DNA of 64,000 bases, taken from contig JAUYFI010000184.1 in NCBI GenBank assembly GCA_030691075.1, forward strand, positions 1 through 64,000, in the 5' to 3' direction. Position numbers and translations under genes: made by a program. The DNA comes from Sulfurisoma sp. Its GTDB lineage: Bacteria > Pseudomonadota > Gammaproteobacteria > Burkholderiales > Rhodocyclaceae. Positions 29,110 to 37,588 of this stretch are shown piece after piece. The notes under the pieces were generated by a model that searched no databases, was not told the DNA's origin, and was given only the letters and a program-made list of their open reading frames with translations. Within the stretch, counting starts at the first letter, position 1. Every line of letters starts with the position of its first letter.

Positions 29110-30096
29110 TCAGCGAGGAATGGCGGCGAGCACTTGCTCGGGTGTCAGGTTCTCGAGGCAGCGCAGATGACCCAGCGGGCATTCGCGCTTGAAGCAGGGA
29201 CTGCAATCGAGGTTCAGCGAAACGACTTTCGCACGCGGCGACAGCGGCGGGGTGTAGCCGGGGCTGGACGAACCGTAGAGCGCCAGCAGCGGCCGGTCGA
29301 GCGCGGCGGCGACGTGCATCAGGCCGGAGTCGTTGCTGACAACGAGGCGCGCGCCGGCGATGAGGTCGATGGCTTGTTCGAGGCTGGTGCGGCCGCAGAG
29401 GTTCAGGGCGGCGCCGTCGGCGAGGCGGGCAATCTCGTCGCCCACTTCACGATCCCTGGCCGAGCCGATCAGCCAGACCGCCGTTCCGCCAGCGCCGACT
29501 TTTTGCGCCAGCGCTGCAAAGTGCCTCGCCGGCCAGCGCTTGGCCGGGCCGTACTCGGCGCCGGGGCAGAAGACGACGGGCGCGGCGGTTTCGGGCAGGC
29601 CAAGCGCGCCGCGCGCCGCACGCTGTTGCTCCGGCGTCGAGCTCAGCCGTGGCGGCGGCGTATTGCCTTCGAGCGGGCCGGCCAGCGCGGCATAGCGGTC
29701 AACCAGTCGCGGCAGGGCAGACTCATCGAGACGATGGCGCTCGTTCAGCAGGACGTAGCGTGCCTCGCCGTGGTAGCCGATGCGGCGCGGGATGCCGGCG
29801 AGGAAGGGAATCAGCGCCGACTTCCAGGAGTTGGGCAGGACATAGGCCGCGGAAAAGCCGTCGCTGGCGACACGGCGAGCGAGGGCGCGACGGCCCGCCC
29901 AGTCGAACACGCCGTGGGCGAAGGGATTCTCGATGACCGCCGCGACCTCCGCCATGCGTGCCAGCAGCGGCGCGCCCCACGCCGGTGCCAGGACGTGAAT
30001 ATCGCCGTCCGGGCGCTGCGATCGCAGCCGCGTCAGCAGCGGCTGCATCATGATCGTGTCGCCGATCCAGGACGGCGCGACGACGAGCAGTTTCAG
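29110..30096 (-). CDS. waaF: LPS heptosyltransferase II (WaaF)
   Basis: Adds the second heptose to the inner LPS core (GT9 family). The family start KLLVVAPSWIGDTIMMQPLL is present, with YVLPNSWKSALIPFLAGIP, FCPGAEYGPAKRWP and NDSGLMHVAAALDRP further on. The only start consistent with the family is a CTG at 30096, overlapping the upstream stop as CTGA where relatives have ATGA. No ATG, GTG or TTG is suitably placed. Initiation may rely on coupling. A copy of the dispersed repeat encodes QKVGAGGTAVWL in the nucleotide-sugar half. Length about 328, slightly short. Confidence 0.88.
   Translation of the reverse strand: MKLLVVAPSWIGDTIMMQPLLTRLRSQRPDGDIHVLAPAWGAPLLARMAEVAAVIENPFAHGVFDWAGRRALARRVASDGFSAAYVLPNSWKSALIPFLAGIPRRIGYHGEARYVLLNERHRLDESALPRLVDRYAALAGPLEGNTPPPRLSSTPEQQRAARGALGLPETAAPVVFCPGAEYGPAKRWPARHFAALAQKVGAGGTAVWLIGSARDREVGDEIARLADGAALNLCGRTSLEQAIDLIAGARLVVSNDSGLMHVAAALDRPLLALYGSSSPGYTPPLSPRAKVVSLNLDCSPCFKRECPLGHLRCLENLTPEQVLAAIPR
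29479..29505 (-). repeat. Dispersed short repeat, copy 8 (inside waaF)
   Basis: On the minus strand an A-run then GTCGGCGCTGGCGGAACGG, matching the core with A at the variable position. Translated in waaF as KVGAGGTA. Confidence 0.8.
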
Positions 30097-30305
30097 TGGT
30101 GGCCCTTCGGTTTTTCGCCCGTGAACCGGTACTTGGTGCCGCAGTAGGGGCAGGTGGCTTCGCCGGCGGTGTTTTTCAGCACGTCGAGGAAGACGCGTGG
30201 ATGGCGCGCCCACAGCGGCGCGTCGGGACGCGGGCAGTGCAGCGGCAGGTCGTGGGCGGTGACGGCGACTTCGCGGGCGGTATCGGTGGCGGCAACAGGG
30301 GTCAT
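30093..30305 (-). CDS. Zinc-finger protein, NDUFS6-like (zf-CHCC)
   Basis: A 70-residue protein with the family pattern LHCPRPDAPLWARHPRVFLD then ATCPYCGTKYRF and the end KPKGHH. The CPYC pair with a preceding Cys/His supplies a zinc site. Bacterial members are widespread in proteobacteria, typically next to ilvE and waaF as here; the fold is shared with the NDUFS6 complex I subunit. The precise role is not known. Its stop overlaps the waaF start by four bases. Confidence 0.9.
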   Translation of the reverse strand: MTPVAATDTAREVAVTAHDLPLHCPRPDAPLWARHPRVFLDVLKNTAGEATCPYCGTKYRFTGEKPKGHH

Positions 30306-30312
30306 GGCGGCC

Positions 30313-31233
30313 TCAGACGTGCGTCAGCCAGTTGGCGCGGGCCGGCACCTTGCCGTTGACCACGTCGAAATACAGGCTCTGCAATTTGGTGGTGATGGGC
30401 CCGCGGCGGCCCTCGCCGATGGTGCGACCATCGAGTTCGCGGATCGGCGTGACTTCGGCGGCGGTGCCGGTGAAGAAGGCCTCGTCGGCGATGTAGACGT
30501 CGTCGCGGGTCAGGCGCTTGGCGACCACCTTGTAGCCGAGTTCCTCGGCCAGCGCGATGAGGGTGGCGCGGGTGATGCCGATCAGGGCCGAGGCGATCTC
30601 GGGCTCGTAGATCACGCCGTCCTTGACGATGAACAGGTTCTCGCCGGCGCCTTCCGCGACGAAGCCGTCGACGTCGAGCAGTAGCGCCTCGTCGTAGCCG
30701 TGCTCGGTCGCTTCCATGTTGGCGAGGATGGAGTTGGCGTAGGTGGCGGAAAATTTGGCGCGCGCCATGTTGACGTTCACGTGGTGACGGGCGAAGGACG
30801 AGGTCTTGACGCGGATGCCCTTTTCCATGCCTTCCTCGCCGAGGTAGGCGCCCCAGGGCCAGGCGGCGATGGCGACGTGGGTCTTGGCGCCCTTGGGCGA
30901 GACGCCCATCTTTTCCGAACCGTAGAAGGCGATCGGGCGGATGTAGGCGGATTCGAGCTTGTTGGCGCGCACGACTTCCTTCTGCGCCTCCATCAGCGTT
31001 TCCTTGTCCCAGGGCATGGGCATGCGGTAGATGTGAGCCGAGTTGAACAGGCGGTCGGTGTGTTCCTTGAGCTTGAAGATGGCGGTGCCGTTGACCGTCT
31101 TGTAGGCGCGCACGCCCTCGAACACGGCCAGGCCGTAGTGCAGGGAATGGGTCAGCACGTGGGTGGTGGCTTCGCGCCACGGCACGAGTTCGCCGTCCTG
31201 CCAGATGAAGCCGTCGCGATCGGCCATGGACAT
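30313..31233 (-). CDS. ilvE: Branched-chain amino acid aminotransferase
   Basis: PLP enzyme for the last step of Leu, Ile and Val synthesis, 306 residues. Fold type IV features: HSLHYGLAVFEGVRAYK near residue 30, NMARAKFSATYANSILANME near 155-175 (the Lys of RAKF fits the PLP-binding position) and GFVAEGAGENLFIVKDG near 195. The start MSMADRDGF has GGAG about eight bases upstream. It leads the run ilvE, zinc finger, waaF, NTF2-like, phosphomannomutase, EAL/HDOD on the minus strand. Confidence 0.95.
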   Translation of the reverse strand: MSMADRDGFIWQDGELVPWREATTHVLTHSLHYGLAVFEGVRAYKTVNGTAIFKLKEHTDRLFNSAHIYRMPMPWDKETLMEAQKEVVRANKLESAYIRPIAFYGSEKMGVSPKGAKTHVAIAAWPWGAYLGEEGMEKGIRVKTSSFARHHVNVNMARAKFSATYANSILANMEATEHGYDEALLLDVDGFVAEGAGENLFIVKDGVIYEPEIASALIGITRATLIALAEELGYKVVAKRLTRDDVYIADEAFFTGTAAEVTPIRELDGRTIGEGRRGPITTKLQSLYFDVVNGKVPARANWLTHV

Positions 31234-31288
31234 GGGGAATCTCCGGTGTTTCTAAATGGAAAAGGCGATTTTATCGGATTTGGCTCGG

Positions 31289-31294
31289 TAAAAT
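31289..31294 (+). promoter_or_regulatory. -10 hexamer of a probable leaderless promoter (NUDIX gene)
   Basis: TAAAAT ends seven bases before ATG 31301; no ribosome binding site is visible between them. Confidence 0.5.
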
Positions 31295-31300
31295 CGCGCC

Positions 31301-31759
31301 ATGAGCCCCGTGATCTGGAAACCCAATGTCACCGTTGCCGCGCTGATCGAGCGCGACGGCCGCTTCCTGCTGGTCGAGGAGGAAACCGAGGACGGCCTGC
31401 GCTTCAACCAGCCGGCCGGTCATCTCGACGAGGGCGAATCGCTGGTCGATGCCTGCGCCCGCGAGGCGTTGGAGGAAACGGCCTGGCACGTCAGGCCGAC
31501 GGCGCTGGTCGGTGTCTATCAATGGCCGCGACCCCAAAGGGATATCACCTACCTGCGCTTCGCCTTCGCCTGCGAGCCGGTGGCGGAGCAGGACGGCCTG
31601 GCCCTCGACGCCGGCATCGTGCGCGCCGTCTGGCTGGCGCCGGAGGAGATCAAGGCCACGCGCGAGCGCCACCGGAGCCCGCTGGTGTGGCAGTGCGTGC
31701 AGGACACTCTGGCCGGGCGGCGCTTTCCGCTCGACCTGATCCGTCACCATGCGGTCTAG
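31301..31759 (+). CDS. NUDIX hydrolase, NudJ-like
   Basis: A 152-residue pyrophosphohydrolase acting on nucleoside or thiamine phosphates. The Nudix box runs from GHLDEGESLVDACAREALEE onwards (residues 40-62), with all three catalytic glutamates of REALEE in place. The start MSPVIWKPNVTVAAL fits NudJ-type proteins, which are often next to mnmA as here. The likely start codon is at the 5' end of the message. Its 3' end overlaps the next gene by 11 bases. Confidence 0.9.
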   Translation: MSPVIWKPNVTVAALIERDGRFLLVEEETEDGLRFNQPAGHLDEGESLVDACAREALEETAWHVRPTALVGVYQWPRPQRDITYLRFAFACEPVAEQDGLALDAGIVRAVWLAPEEIKATRERHRSPLVWQCVQDTLAGRRFPLDLIRHHAV

Positions 31760-32429
31760 CAGCCTGCTCATGCTCCTTGCCGCTCCTGTCCTGTCCCTGG
31801 CCGCGGAGCCGGCGAAGAGAGCCGGGCGACCCGCGATCGCGGCGAAACCCTCGATGCCCGCGACAACGGCGGCCCGCGCGACCCCGGCAAGACCGGCGAT
31901 GGTGGTGAAACCTGCCGCGATCGATGTCTGCTACAACTACGGTTGCGTGGCCGAGGGAAAAGTGAGCTTCTCGGGCAGGCAGCTGAGCGAACCGCGGCGC
32001 CTGCTCGGCATGGCCGGCGATTCGGTGCGCGAGCGATCGGTGCTGGCGCAAGTCATCGGTCGCATGTACGCCTGGGCCGCCGAGCAGACGCCGGTCGGCA
32101 ACGACAAGGCCGGCAACTTCGCCGATGGCGGCATACACGGACAGATGGATTGCATCGACCATTCCATCACCACCACGCGCTTCCTGCGCCTGCTGGAGCA
32201 GCGCGGCTGGCTGCGCTTCCATCGGGTGCTCGATCCCGTGCGGCGGAGCACATTCATCTTCGAGCATTTCAGCGCGGCGATCGAGGATCTCGGCGACGGC
32301 GTCAGCGTGATTCGCACCGACGACGAGAAACGCACCTGGGTGGTGGATAGCTGGTACGTCGACAACGGCAAGCCGGCCTGGGTCGCGCCGCTGGAAAAAT
32401 GGGAGAGGGATCATGGTCTCGGGCTATAA
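31749..32429 (+). CDS. Conserved exported protein of unknown function
   Basis: A 226-residue product with a signal peptide ([21 protein letters not shown]), then an Ala/Pro-rich linker of about 35 residues and a conserved-looking globular part. That part contains [14 protein letters not shown], a segment with [20 protein letters not shown], and [16 protein letters not shown]. The cysteine in MDCIDHS together with histidines could suggest a papain- or transglutaminase-like active site, but I cannot confirm this. The gene is wedged between NUDIX and mnmA and overlaps both, so it is in that operon. Confidence 0.75.
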   Translation: MRSSSLLMLLAAPVLSLAAEPAKRAGRPAIAAKPSMPATTAARATPARPAMVVKPAAIDVCYNYGCVAEGKVSFSGRQLSEPRRLLGMAGDSVRERSVLAQVIGRMYAWAAEQTPVGNDKAGNFADGGIHGQMDCIDHSITTTRFLRLLEQRGWLRFHRVLDPVRRSTFIFEHFSAAIEDLGDGVSVIRTDDEKRTWVVDSWYVDNGKPAWVAPLEKWERDHGLGL

Positions 32430-33510
32430 GGTGATTGTCGGCATGTCCGGCGGCGTGGACTCTTCCGTCGCCGCGTTGCTGCTCAAGCGGGCCGGCTTCG
32501 ATGTCGTCGGCCTGTTCATGAAGAACTGGGAAGACGACGACACCGAGGAATACTGCTCCTCGCGCCAGGACCTGATCGACGCCGCCGCCGCGGCCGACGT
32601 CATCGGCATCGACCTCGAGGTGGTGAATTTCTCGGCCGAGTACAAGGAGCGCGTCTTCGCCGACTTCCTCACCGAGTACCAGGCCGGCCGCACGCCCAAT
32701 CCCGACGTGCTGTGCAATTCCGAGATCAAGTTCAAGGCATTTCTTGATCACGCGCTGCGCCTTGGGGCCGACAAGATTGCCACCGGCCACTATGCCCAGG
32801 TGCGCGCTCAGTTGCGTGATGGCGTCGGCGAGTGGCAACTGATGAAGGCCGAGGACGGCACCAAGGACCAGAGCTATTTCCTCTACCGCCTCAGCCAGGC
32901 GCAACTGTCGAAAACGCTGTTCCCGGTCGGCCATCTCTACAAGCGCGACGTGAGGAAGATCGCTCTTGATGCCGGCCTGCCCAACCACGCCAAGAAGGAT
33001 TCGACCGGCATCTGCTTCATCGGCGAGCGGCCCTTCCGCGAGTTCCTTGCCCGCTACCTGCCGAAGCAGCCGGGCGAGATTCGCCGGCTCGACGACGAGC
33101 GCGTGATCGGCAAGCATGAGGGCCTGATGTACTACACGCTGGGCCAGCGCGAGGGCCTCGGCATCGGCGGGGTTAAAGGCGCGCCGGAGGAACCGTGGTT
33201 CGTCGCCGCCAAGGACATGGCGAAGAACGTGCTCCATGTCGTGCAGGGCCACGAGCATCCGGCGCTGTTGCGCGACCGCCTGACGGCGGCCAAGCTGTCC
33301 TGGATTTCGGGCAAGCCACCGCATACCCACTGGGTCTATGCCGCCAAGACGCGCTACCGCCAGCCCGACGCCGCCTGCGAGGTCGAGCGCGTCGATGCCG
33401 ACAGTTGCGAGGTGATTTTCGCCGCGCCGCAATGGGCGGTGACGCCGGGGCAGTCGGTGGTGCTCTACGAGAGCCTGGTGTGCCTCGGTGGCGGCATCAT
33501 CGTCGTCTAA
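32413..33510 (+). CDS. mnmA: tRNA-specific 2-thiouridylase
   Basis: Thiolates U34 of Lys, Glu and Gln tRNAs using ATP and a persulfide relay. The 365-residue product has the PP-loop [16 protein letters not shown] at residues 9-24, the first catalytic cysteine in [12 protein letters not shown] near residue 100 and the second in [14 protein letters not shown] near 195. The C-terminal beta-barrel domain ends [21 protein letters not shown] purine run precedes ATG 32413, which overlaps the upstream gene's end by 17 bases. Confidence 0.96.
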   Translation: MVSGYKVIVGMSGGVDSSVAALLLKRAGFDVVGLFMKNWEDDDTEEYCSSRQDLIDAAAAADVIGIDLEVVNFSAEYKERVFADFLTEYQAGRTPNPDVLCNSEIKFKAFLDHALRLGADKIATGHYAQVRAQLRDGVGEWQLMKAEDGTKDQSYFLYRLSQAQLSKTLFPVGHLYKRDVRKIALDAGLPNHAKKDSTGICFIGERPFREFLARYLPKQPGEIRRLDDERVIGKHEGLMYYTLGQREGLGIGGVKGAPEEPWFVAAKDMAKNVLHVVQGHEHPALLRDRLTAAKLSWISGKPPHTHWVYAAKTRYRQPDAACEVERVDADSCEVIFAAPQWAVTPGQSVVLYESLVCLGGGIIVV

Positions 33511-33547
33511 GAGACGACGATGCAAATTGGACTCCCGCCCCCCTTCG

Positions 33548-33563
33548 CCCCCCTCGCGGGGGG
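33548..33563. repeat. GC hairpin in the mnmA-flippase gap
   Basis: Six C, loop TCGC, six G, inside a C-rich stretch after mnmA. There is no T-run, so its role as terminator is doubtful. Confidence 0.4.
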
Positions 33564-33601
33564 TTCCGGATTGTGCGCTGCGCGCGTTGGAGGGGGTACG
33601 T

Positions 33602-34537
33602 ATGCTCGATAGCCAGCCCGCGCCGACGCGGGCGATCCGCCTCGCGGCCTGGACCGTCGCGCTGGCCGCCGCCGGCTATCTGGCGCTGTCGCTGTGGGCC
33701 GGCTGGCGCGAAGTCGCGGCGGCCTTCGTGCGCGCCGGTGTGGTAGTTGTCGTCGGCATGCTGGCGCTGTCGCTGGTGAATTACCTGCTGCGCTTTGCCC
33801 GCTGGCAGCATTACCTGACGCTGCTCGGCCATCGCGTTCCCTGGGGGCCGTCGGCGCGCATCTACTTCGCCGGCTTCGCACTCACCACCACGCCGGGCAA
33901 GATGGGCGAGCTGCTGCGTGGGGTGATGCTGAAACCTTTCGGCGTGCCGCTGGTCGAGAGCACCGCCGCCTTCTTTTCCGAGCGCGCCGCCGACCTGCTC
34001 GCCATCCTGCTGCTCTGCGCGGCGGTGTTCTGGCTCTATCCCAACGGCGCACCGCTGGTGGCCGGCGCGCTGAGTTTCGTCGCGGCGGTCATCGTCGCCG
34101 TGCAGTTTCCCGGCTGGATCCACGCCATCGACCATTGGGCACAACGCAGGGGCGGGCGCTGGGTCGCGCTGGCCAGGCTGTGCGAGCTGGTGCTCGGTTT
34201 CCGCACCTGCTTTCGCTGGACCACGCTGTCGTGGGCGCTCGTCCTCGGCGTCGTCGCCTGGGGCGCCGAGGCGGTGGCCTTCCACTGGCTGCTTGTCGCC
34301 CTCGGCCACCCGCTGCCGCTGGCGCTCTCGGTGTTCATCTATGCCTTCGCCATGCTGGTCGGCGGCCTGTCGTTTCTGCCCGGCGGGCTGGGCGGCAGCG
34401 AGGCGGTGATGGTGGCGCTGCTGATCGCCAACGGCCTGCCGCAACCGGTGGCGGTGTCGGCGACCATCCTCTGCCGCCTGGCGACGCTGTGGTTCGCCGT
34501 CGCGCTCGGCGCGATCTTCCTGCTGCGGAGCCGGTGA
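33602..34537 (+). CDS. Lysylphosphatidylglycerol synthase-like membrane protein (UPF0104 flippase-like)
   Basis: A polytopic membrane protein of 311 residues with about eight hydrophobic segments. Family features are the segment LRFARWQHYLTLLGHRVPW, the TTTPGKMGELLRG motif near residue 100, FSERAADLLAILLL, and FLPGGLGGSEAVMVALL near 260 before the last helices. Members are flippases or scaffolds for lipid-linked substrates. ATG 33602 is chosen for GGAGGGG upstream. Its stop overlaps the next start (TGATG), so it is coupled to the DprE1-like oxidase, which fits handling of a polyprenyl-phosphate sugar. Confidence 0.85.
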   Translation: MLDSQPAPTRAIRLAAWTVALAAAGYLALSLWAGWREVAAAFVRAGVVVVVGMLALSLVNYLLRFARWQHYLTLLGHRVPWGPSARIYFAGFALTTTPGKMGELLRGVMLKPFGVPLVESTAAFFSERAADLLAILLLCAAVFWLYPNGAPLVAGALSFVAAVIVAVQFPGWIHAIDHWAQRRGGRWVALARLCELVLGFRTCFRWTTLSWALVLGVVAWGAEAVAFHWLLVALGHPLPLALSVFIYAFAMLVGGLSFLPGGLGGSEAVMVALLIANGLPQPVAVSATILCRLATLWFAVALGAIFLLRSR

Positions 34538-35817
34538 TGCAGAGCTGGGGCAATCTCCCCTACGATCCGCCGTGTCGCCAGCGCCGACTTTTTGACCGCG
34601 CCGCGCCGCTGCCGACGGGCGAGGCGCCGCTGCTGGCCTACGGCAACGGCCGCAGCTACGGCGACGTCTGCATCAACAGCGGCGGCGAACTGTTGCAAAC
34701 GCGCGGCCTCGACCGCTACCTCGCCTTCGACGACGCGACGGGCATCCTGCGTGCCGAGGCCGGCGTGCTGCTCGACGACATCATTCGCGTCTTCCTGCCG
34801 CGCGGCTGGTTCCTGCCGGTCACGCCGGGCACGCGCTTCGTCACGCTCGGCGGTGCGCTGGCCAACGACGTGCATGGCAAGAACCACCACGTCGCCGGCA
34901 CCTTCGGTTGCCATGTGCCGCGCTTCGAACTGCTGCGTTCCGACGGCGGTCGCATCGAGTGCTCGCCGACGGAGAATGCCGAACTGTTCGCCGCCACCAT
35001 CGGCGGGCTCGGCCTCACCGGCCTGGTGACCTGGATCGAGCTGCGACTGCGCCGAGTTCCCGGCCCGGCCATCGCGGTGGAAAACCGGCGTTTCCATGGG
35101 CTGGCCGAGTTCTTTGCACTCAATATCGAGGCCGAAAAAACCCATGAGCATGTCGTCGCCTGGATCGACTGCCTCGCCCGCGAACCGCGCGGCATCCTGA
35201 TGGCCGGCAACCATGCCGCCGCGAGTGCCGCCGCCGTACCGCCAGCGCCGACTTTTTCACCGGCCGTGCCGTTCACGCCGCCGCTGTCGCTGGTCAATCG
35301 CGCCAGTCTTGCCGCCTTCAATGCCGCCTATTTCCACAAGCCGCTGCCGGCGCGCGCGACCGTGCATTGCCTGCCCTACTTTTATCCGCTCGACAACCTG
35401 CTGTACTGGAACCGCATCTACGGCCGGCGCGGCTTCTACCAGTACCAGTGCGCCGTGCCGCAGGCCGTGCAGCAGGACGCGACGGCCGCTTTGCTGGCGG
35501 CCATCCGCGAGAGCGGGCAGGGCTCGTTTCTCGCCGTGCTCAAGACCCTTGGCGACATGGCCTCGCCGGGGATGTTGTCCTACCCGCTGCCCGGCGCCAA
35601 CCTCGCGCTCGACTTTCCCAACGGCGGCGCGCACACGCTCGAACTGTTCAAGCGGCTCGACGCCATCGTTCGTGATGCCGGCGGTCGGCTCTACCCGGCC
35701 AAGGATGCGCGGATGCCCGGCGATCTGTTTCGCCAGGGCTATCCGCAGTGGCGGAAATTTTCGCAATACGTCGATCCGAAGTTCTCGTCGAACTTCTGGC
35801 GGCGCGTGGCGGGGTAG
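34537..35817 (+). CDS. FAD-binding oxidase, DprE1-like
   Basis: A 426-residue oxidase of the vanillyl-alcohol-oxidase fold, close to DprE1, which oxidises decaprenyl-phosphoribose during its epimerisation to arabinose. The FAD-binding segment has LLAYGNGRSYGDVCIN near residue 33 and VTPGTRFVTLGGALANDVHG then KNHHVAGTFG near 95-125. The C-terminus ends DLFRQGYPQWRKFSQYVDP. The expected partner, a DprE2-like reductase, is 3.5 kb away (39344). Two copies of the dispersed repeat lie inside the gene, the second encoding AVPPAPTF in an Ala/Pro insertion near residue 235. Confidence 0.85.
   Translation: MQSWGNLPYDPPCRQRRLFDRAAPLPTGEAPLLAYGNGRSYGDVCINSGGELLQTRGLDRYLAFDDATGILRAEAGVLLDDIIRVFLPRGWFLPVTPGTRFVTLGGALANDVHGKNHHVAGTFGCHVPRFELLRSDGGRIECSPTENAELFAATIGGLGLTGLVTWIELRLRRVPGPAIAVENRRFHGLAEFFALNIEAEKTHEHVVAWIDCLAREPRGILMAGNHAAASAAAVPPAPTFSPAVPFTPPLSLVNRASLAAFNAAYFHKPLPARATVHCLPYFYPLDNLLYWNRIYGRRGFYQYQCAVPQAVQQDATAALLAAIRESGQGSFLAVLKTLGDMASPGMLSYPLPGANLALDFPNGGAHTLELFKRLDAIVRDAGGRLYPAKDARMPGDLFRQGYPQWRKFSQYVDPKFSSNFWRRVAG
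34571..34593 (-). repeat. Dispersed short repeat, copy 9 (inside the DprE1-like gene)
   Basis: On the minus strand an A-run then GTCGGCGCTGGCGACACGG. Read by the host gene in another frame as CRQRRLF near residue 12. Confidence 0.65.
35233..35257 (-). repeat. Dispersed short repeat, copy 10 (inside the DprE1-like gene)
   Basis: On the minus strand an A-run then GTCGGCGCTGGCGGTACGG. Adds VPPAPTF to the host protein within a low-complexity stretch. Confidence 0.8.
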
Positions 35818-35869
35818 GGTTGCGGCAGGGTGCCGTCGATAACCAGCATGTATTTCGCTGGTTGCTCCT

Positions 35870-36118
35870 CTAATCACTCTCCATCTGAAGCGTGAGCAGT
35901 GCCGCATCCGCGTCCCGCAAGAAGCTGAGCTGCCTGAAATCGTTGTCCTTCGATACCAATACAAAGCCGTGATCGCGCGAGTAGTTCCACACGTCGCCAT
36001 CCGAACACCCGTGCAAGCCGGCATCATCGATGTGCGTGCTCTCCGGGAAAGGCTCGGCCAGCAGTCCGACGAGACGGGGACTCAGGTTCTCGTCGAACAG
36101 GAGCCTCGGCCCCGTCAT
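35870..36118 (-). pseudogene. DUF5615 PIN-like toxin, C-terminally truncated
   Basis: 82 residues beginning MTGPRLLFDENLSPRLVGLL, with STHIDDAGLHGCSDGDVW and the acidic VLVSKDNDFRQLSF, which is the DUF5615 (Mut7-C-like PIN) pattern. Family members continue for about 30 more residues (PPKVIWLRxGN...). Here the frame turns into unrelated RDADAALLTLQMESD and stops. It is probably a truncated toxin. The ATG overlaps the stop of the DUF433 antitoxin by four bases. Confidence 0.65.
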
Positions 36119-36330
36119 GCCGCCAGACGCTTCTCGCGGTTGGCGGCAAATACCAGCGCCGCGCGAATGTGCTCGAGGCGCAAGGCGGGAAAGTCGTCCA
36201 GAATCTCCTGCTCGGTCATGCCACCGGCGAGGTATTCCAGAATGTCGTAGACCGTGATGCGCGATCCGGCGATGCAAGGCTTACCACTGCGCACGCCGGG
36301 CGTTACGGTAATGAGTTCCTCGAGATTCAT
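36115..36330 (-). CDS. DUF433 antitoxin
   Basis: A 71-residue protein with the complete DUF433 motif set: ITVTPGVRSGKPCIAGSRIT, VYDILEYLAGGMTEQEIL and FPALRLEHIRAAL. It is a small helix-turn-helix-like antitoxin paired with DUF5615 toxins. Of two nearby ATGs, 36330 is selected because GGAGG is seven bases upstream of it. The gene is intact while its toxin partner appears truncated. Confidence 0.85.
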   Translation of the reverse strand: MNLEELITVTPGVRSGKPCIAGSRITVYDILEYLAGGMTEQEILDDFPALRLEHIRAALVFAANREKRLAA

Positions 36331-36592
36331 GATCATTCCTCCGCAAAGGGCTGCGTCAGATGATACGCCCCAAGAAGTTACGGGCGATACGTAAAATGCC
36401 CGGCGCCCGGCCGATTCAAAAAGTCGGCGCTGGCGGGACGGCGGCCAGCCTTTCCTCGACCGCGCGCGAAAGCCAGTACTCGGTATCGCGCGGCTGTGGG
36501 CGCGACCACGTGCCCCGTGGACTTTGGCTGTGCGTAAAAAATGTGCGTAAAAAAGATTGACGGTCTTTATTTATGTGCATGCAATAAATCGA
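36331..36592. other. Intergenic stretch between two toxin-antitoxin loci
   Basis: No gene is visible. It holds repeat copy 11 (36418) preceded by GGCCGATTC, and a 13-base direct repeat (TGTGCGTAAAAAA, 36529-36541 and 36542-36554) just upstream of the BrnT remnant. That repeat may be part of an old promoter or operator. Confidence 0.5.
36418..36444 (+). repeat. Dispersed short repeat, copy 11
   Basis: AAAAA then exact core GTCGGCGCTGGCGGGACGG followed by CGG, between the DUF433 and BrnT loci. Confidence 0.88.
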
Positions 36593-36758
36593 ATGAACAT
36601 CGGCTTCGCCCCCGCCAAAAACGCCCGCAACATTGCGTTGCGCGGATTGAGTTTCGAGCGGGCGGCGGAGTTTTGATTTCCAGGGTATCCGCGTCATCAG
36701 CTTCCGCAAGGCGAACAAACGCGAGGTGCGAGACTATGAACAAGCGACCCAACCCTGA
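36593..36758 (+). pseudogene. brnT: BrnT toxin remnant, internally deleted and frameshifted
   Basis: The first 27 codons (MNIGFAPAKNARNIALRGLS then FERAAEF) match the BrnT ribonuclease start and end at TGA 36674. The family's C-terminus reappears one frame over as IRVISFRKANKREVRDYEQA, stopping at 36756. About 40 central residues, including catalytic ones, are gone. The end overlaps the intact BrnA antitoxin start, the normal brnT-brnA arrangement. Confidence 0.85.
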
Positions 36759-37005
36759 GTTGTCCGACGACGAGAATCCCGAATGGACGGAGGAGGATTT
36801 CAAGCGTGCCGTGCCGTTTTCCGGCCTGCCGGAAACCTTGCAGGCCAAACTGCGCGGTCGCCCCAAGGCCGCGGTGACCAAGGAGCGCATCACCATTCGC
36901 CTGTCTCCGGAAGTCGTGGAGCGCTTCCGGGCAAGCGGCGACGGCTGGCAAACCCGCGTGGATGGCGCTCTGAAAGATTGGCTCAAGACCCACTCACCGG
37001 CATAG
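36736..37005 (+). CDS. brnA: BrnA antitoxin
   Basis: An 89-residue antitoxin of the BrnA family: acidic N-terminus (LSDDENPEWTEEDFKRA) that normally clamps BrnT, and a ribbon-helix-helix DNA-binding end (KERITIRLSPEVVERFRASG then WQTRVDGALKDWL). The start ATG 36736 overlaps the 3' end of the BrnT remnant. The antitoxin is complete although its toxin is destroyed, so it may persist as a stand-alone DNA-binding protein. Confidence 0.88.
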   Translation: MNKRPNPELSDDENPEWTEEDFKRAVPFSGLPETLQAKLRGRPKAAVTKERITIRLSPEVVERFRASGDGWQTRVDGALKDWLKTHSPA

Positions 37006-37240
37006 TGCCCGCCAATCAGCGCAAGGCGATACGGGAAATCATCCTGGCGCTGGCCGGAGAGCGGACGCGGAAATCGGGCGTGGAGAAAACGCGCAAGGCC
37101 GGGAACACAGCAGCCTGAGCATGGCGGTCAGACGTTCTCGCCGGAATCCATACCCGCTTGCGCCAGTAACCCGGTTCGCCGCGGTATCGCGGAATTCCGC
37201 CAACGCCTCCGGGATGATCTTGGCCTTGCCGGCTCGTCCG

Positions 37241-37588
37241 TCAATTTGCTTCGGCGATCCAACGGGCAAGTCGCTGCCGCACTTGGGCCAGCCGCCCATC
37301 CCCAATGGTTCCGATGCTGCCCACCAGCAGGGAGCCATCGAGCACCGCGAGGCGGGATAGTCGCAAGACGCTCGGGACTTTCAGGCCGCTGGCGGCAAAG
37401 TCGGCATCGGCAGGGGTAAGCACTTCATCGAAGCCGGCTTCTGCCTGATCGAGTTTCGAGGACACCATGCACACCAGCCAGTCGTCGAAACGGGAGGCCT
37501 GCCGCAGCATCAGGACGGGCCGTAGCTTGGCCCCGGAAAGATCGGTGTGGGGAAACGGCGTGAGGACGATCTGTCCCGCCCGCTTCAC
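37241..37588 (-). CDS. PemK/MazF-family toxin
   Basis: An endoribonuclease toxin of 115 residues: GQIVLTPFPHTDLSGAKLRP is the PemK/MazF N-terminal signature (VLxxFPxTDxSGxKxRPxLVL). The later KVPSVLRLSRLAVLDGSLL corresponds to the second conserved block. The start is GTG 37588, overlapping the antitoxin stop (GTGA). This is the only pair in the island in which both genes appear complete. It is transcribed opposite to the flanking dpr-like genes. Confidence 0.85.
   Translation of the reverse strand: MKRAGQIVLTPFPHTDLSGAKLRPVLMLRQASRFDDWLVCMVSSKLDQAEAGFDEVLTPADADFAASGLKVPSVLRLSRLAVLDGSLLVGSIGTIGDGRLAQVRQRLARWIAEAN

Noticed and set aside
33548-33563. Intrinsic terminator of mnmA
   Set aside because: The C6/G6 hairpin lacks a T-run and is followed by other G-rich sequence; listed only as a hairpin.
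36737-37118. Extra small protein downstream of brnA (VPANQRKAIREIILALAGER...)
   Set aside because: Faint resemblance to the start of DUF3253 proteins, but no start codon or domain continuation; not enough to annotate.
37390-37415. Another copy of the dispersed repeat (GGCAAAGTCGGCATCGGCAGG)
   Set aside because: Matches only the first 6 core bases well and lies in normal PemK/MazF coding sequence; taken as coincidence.
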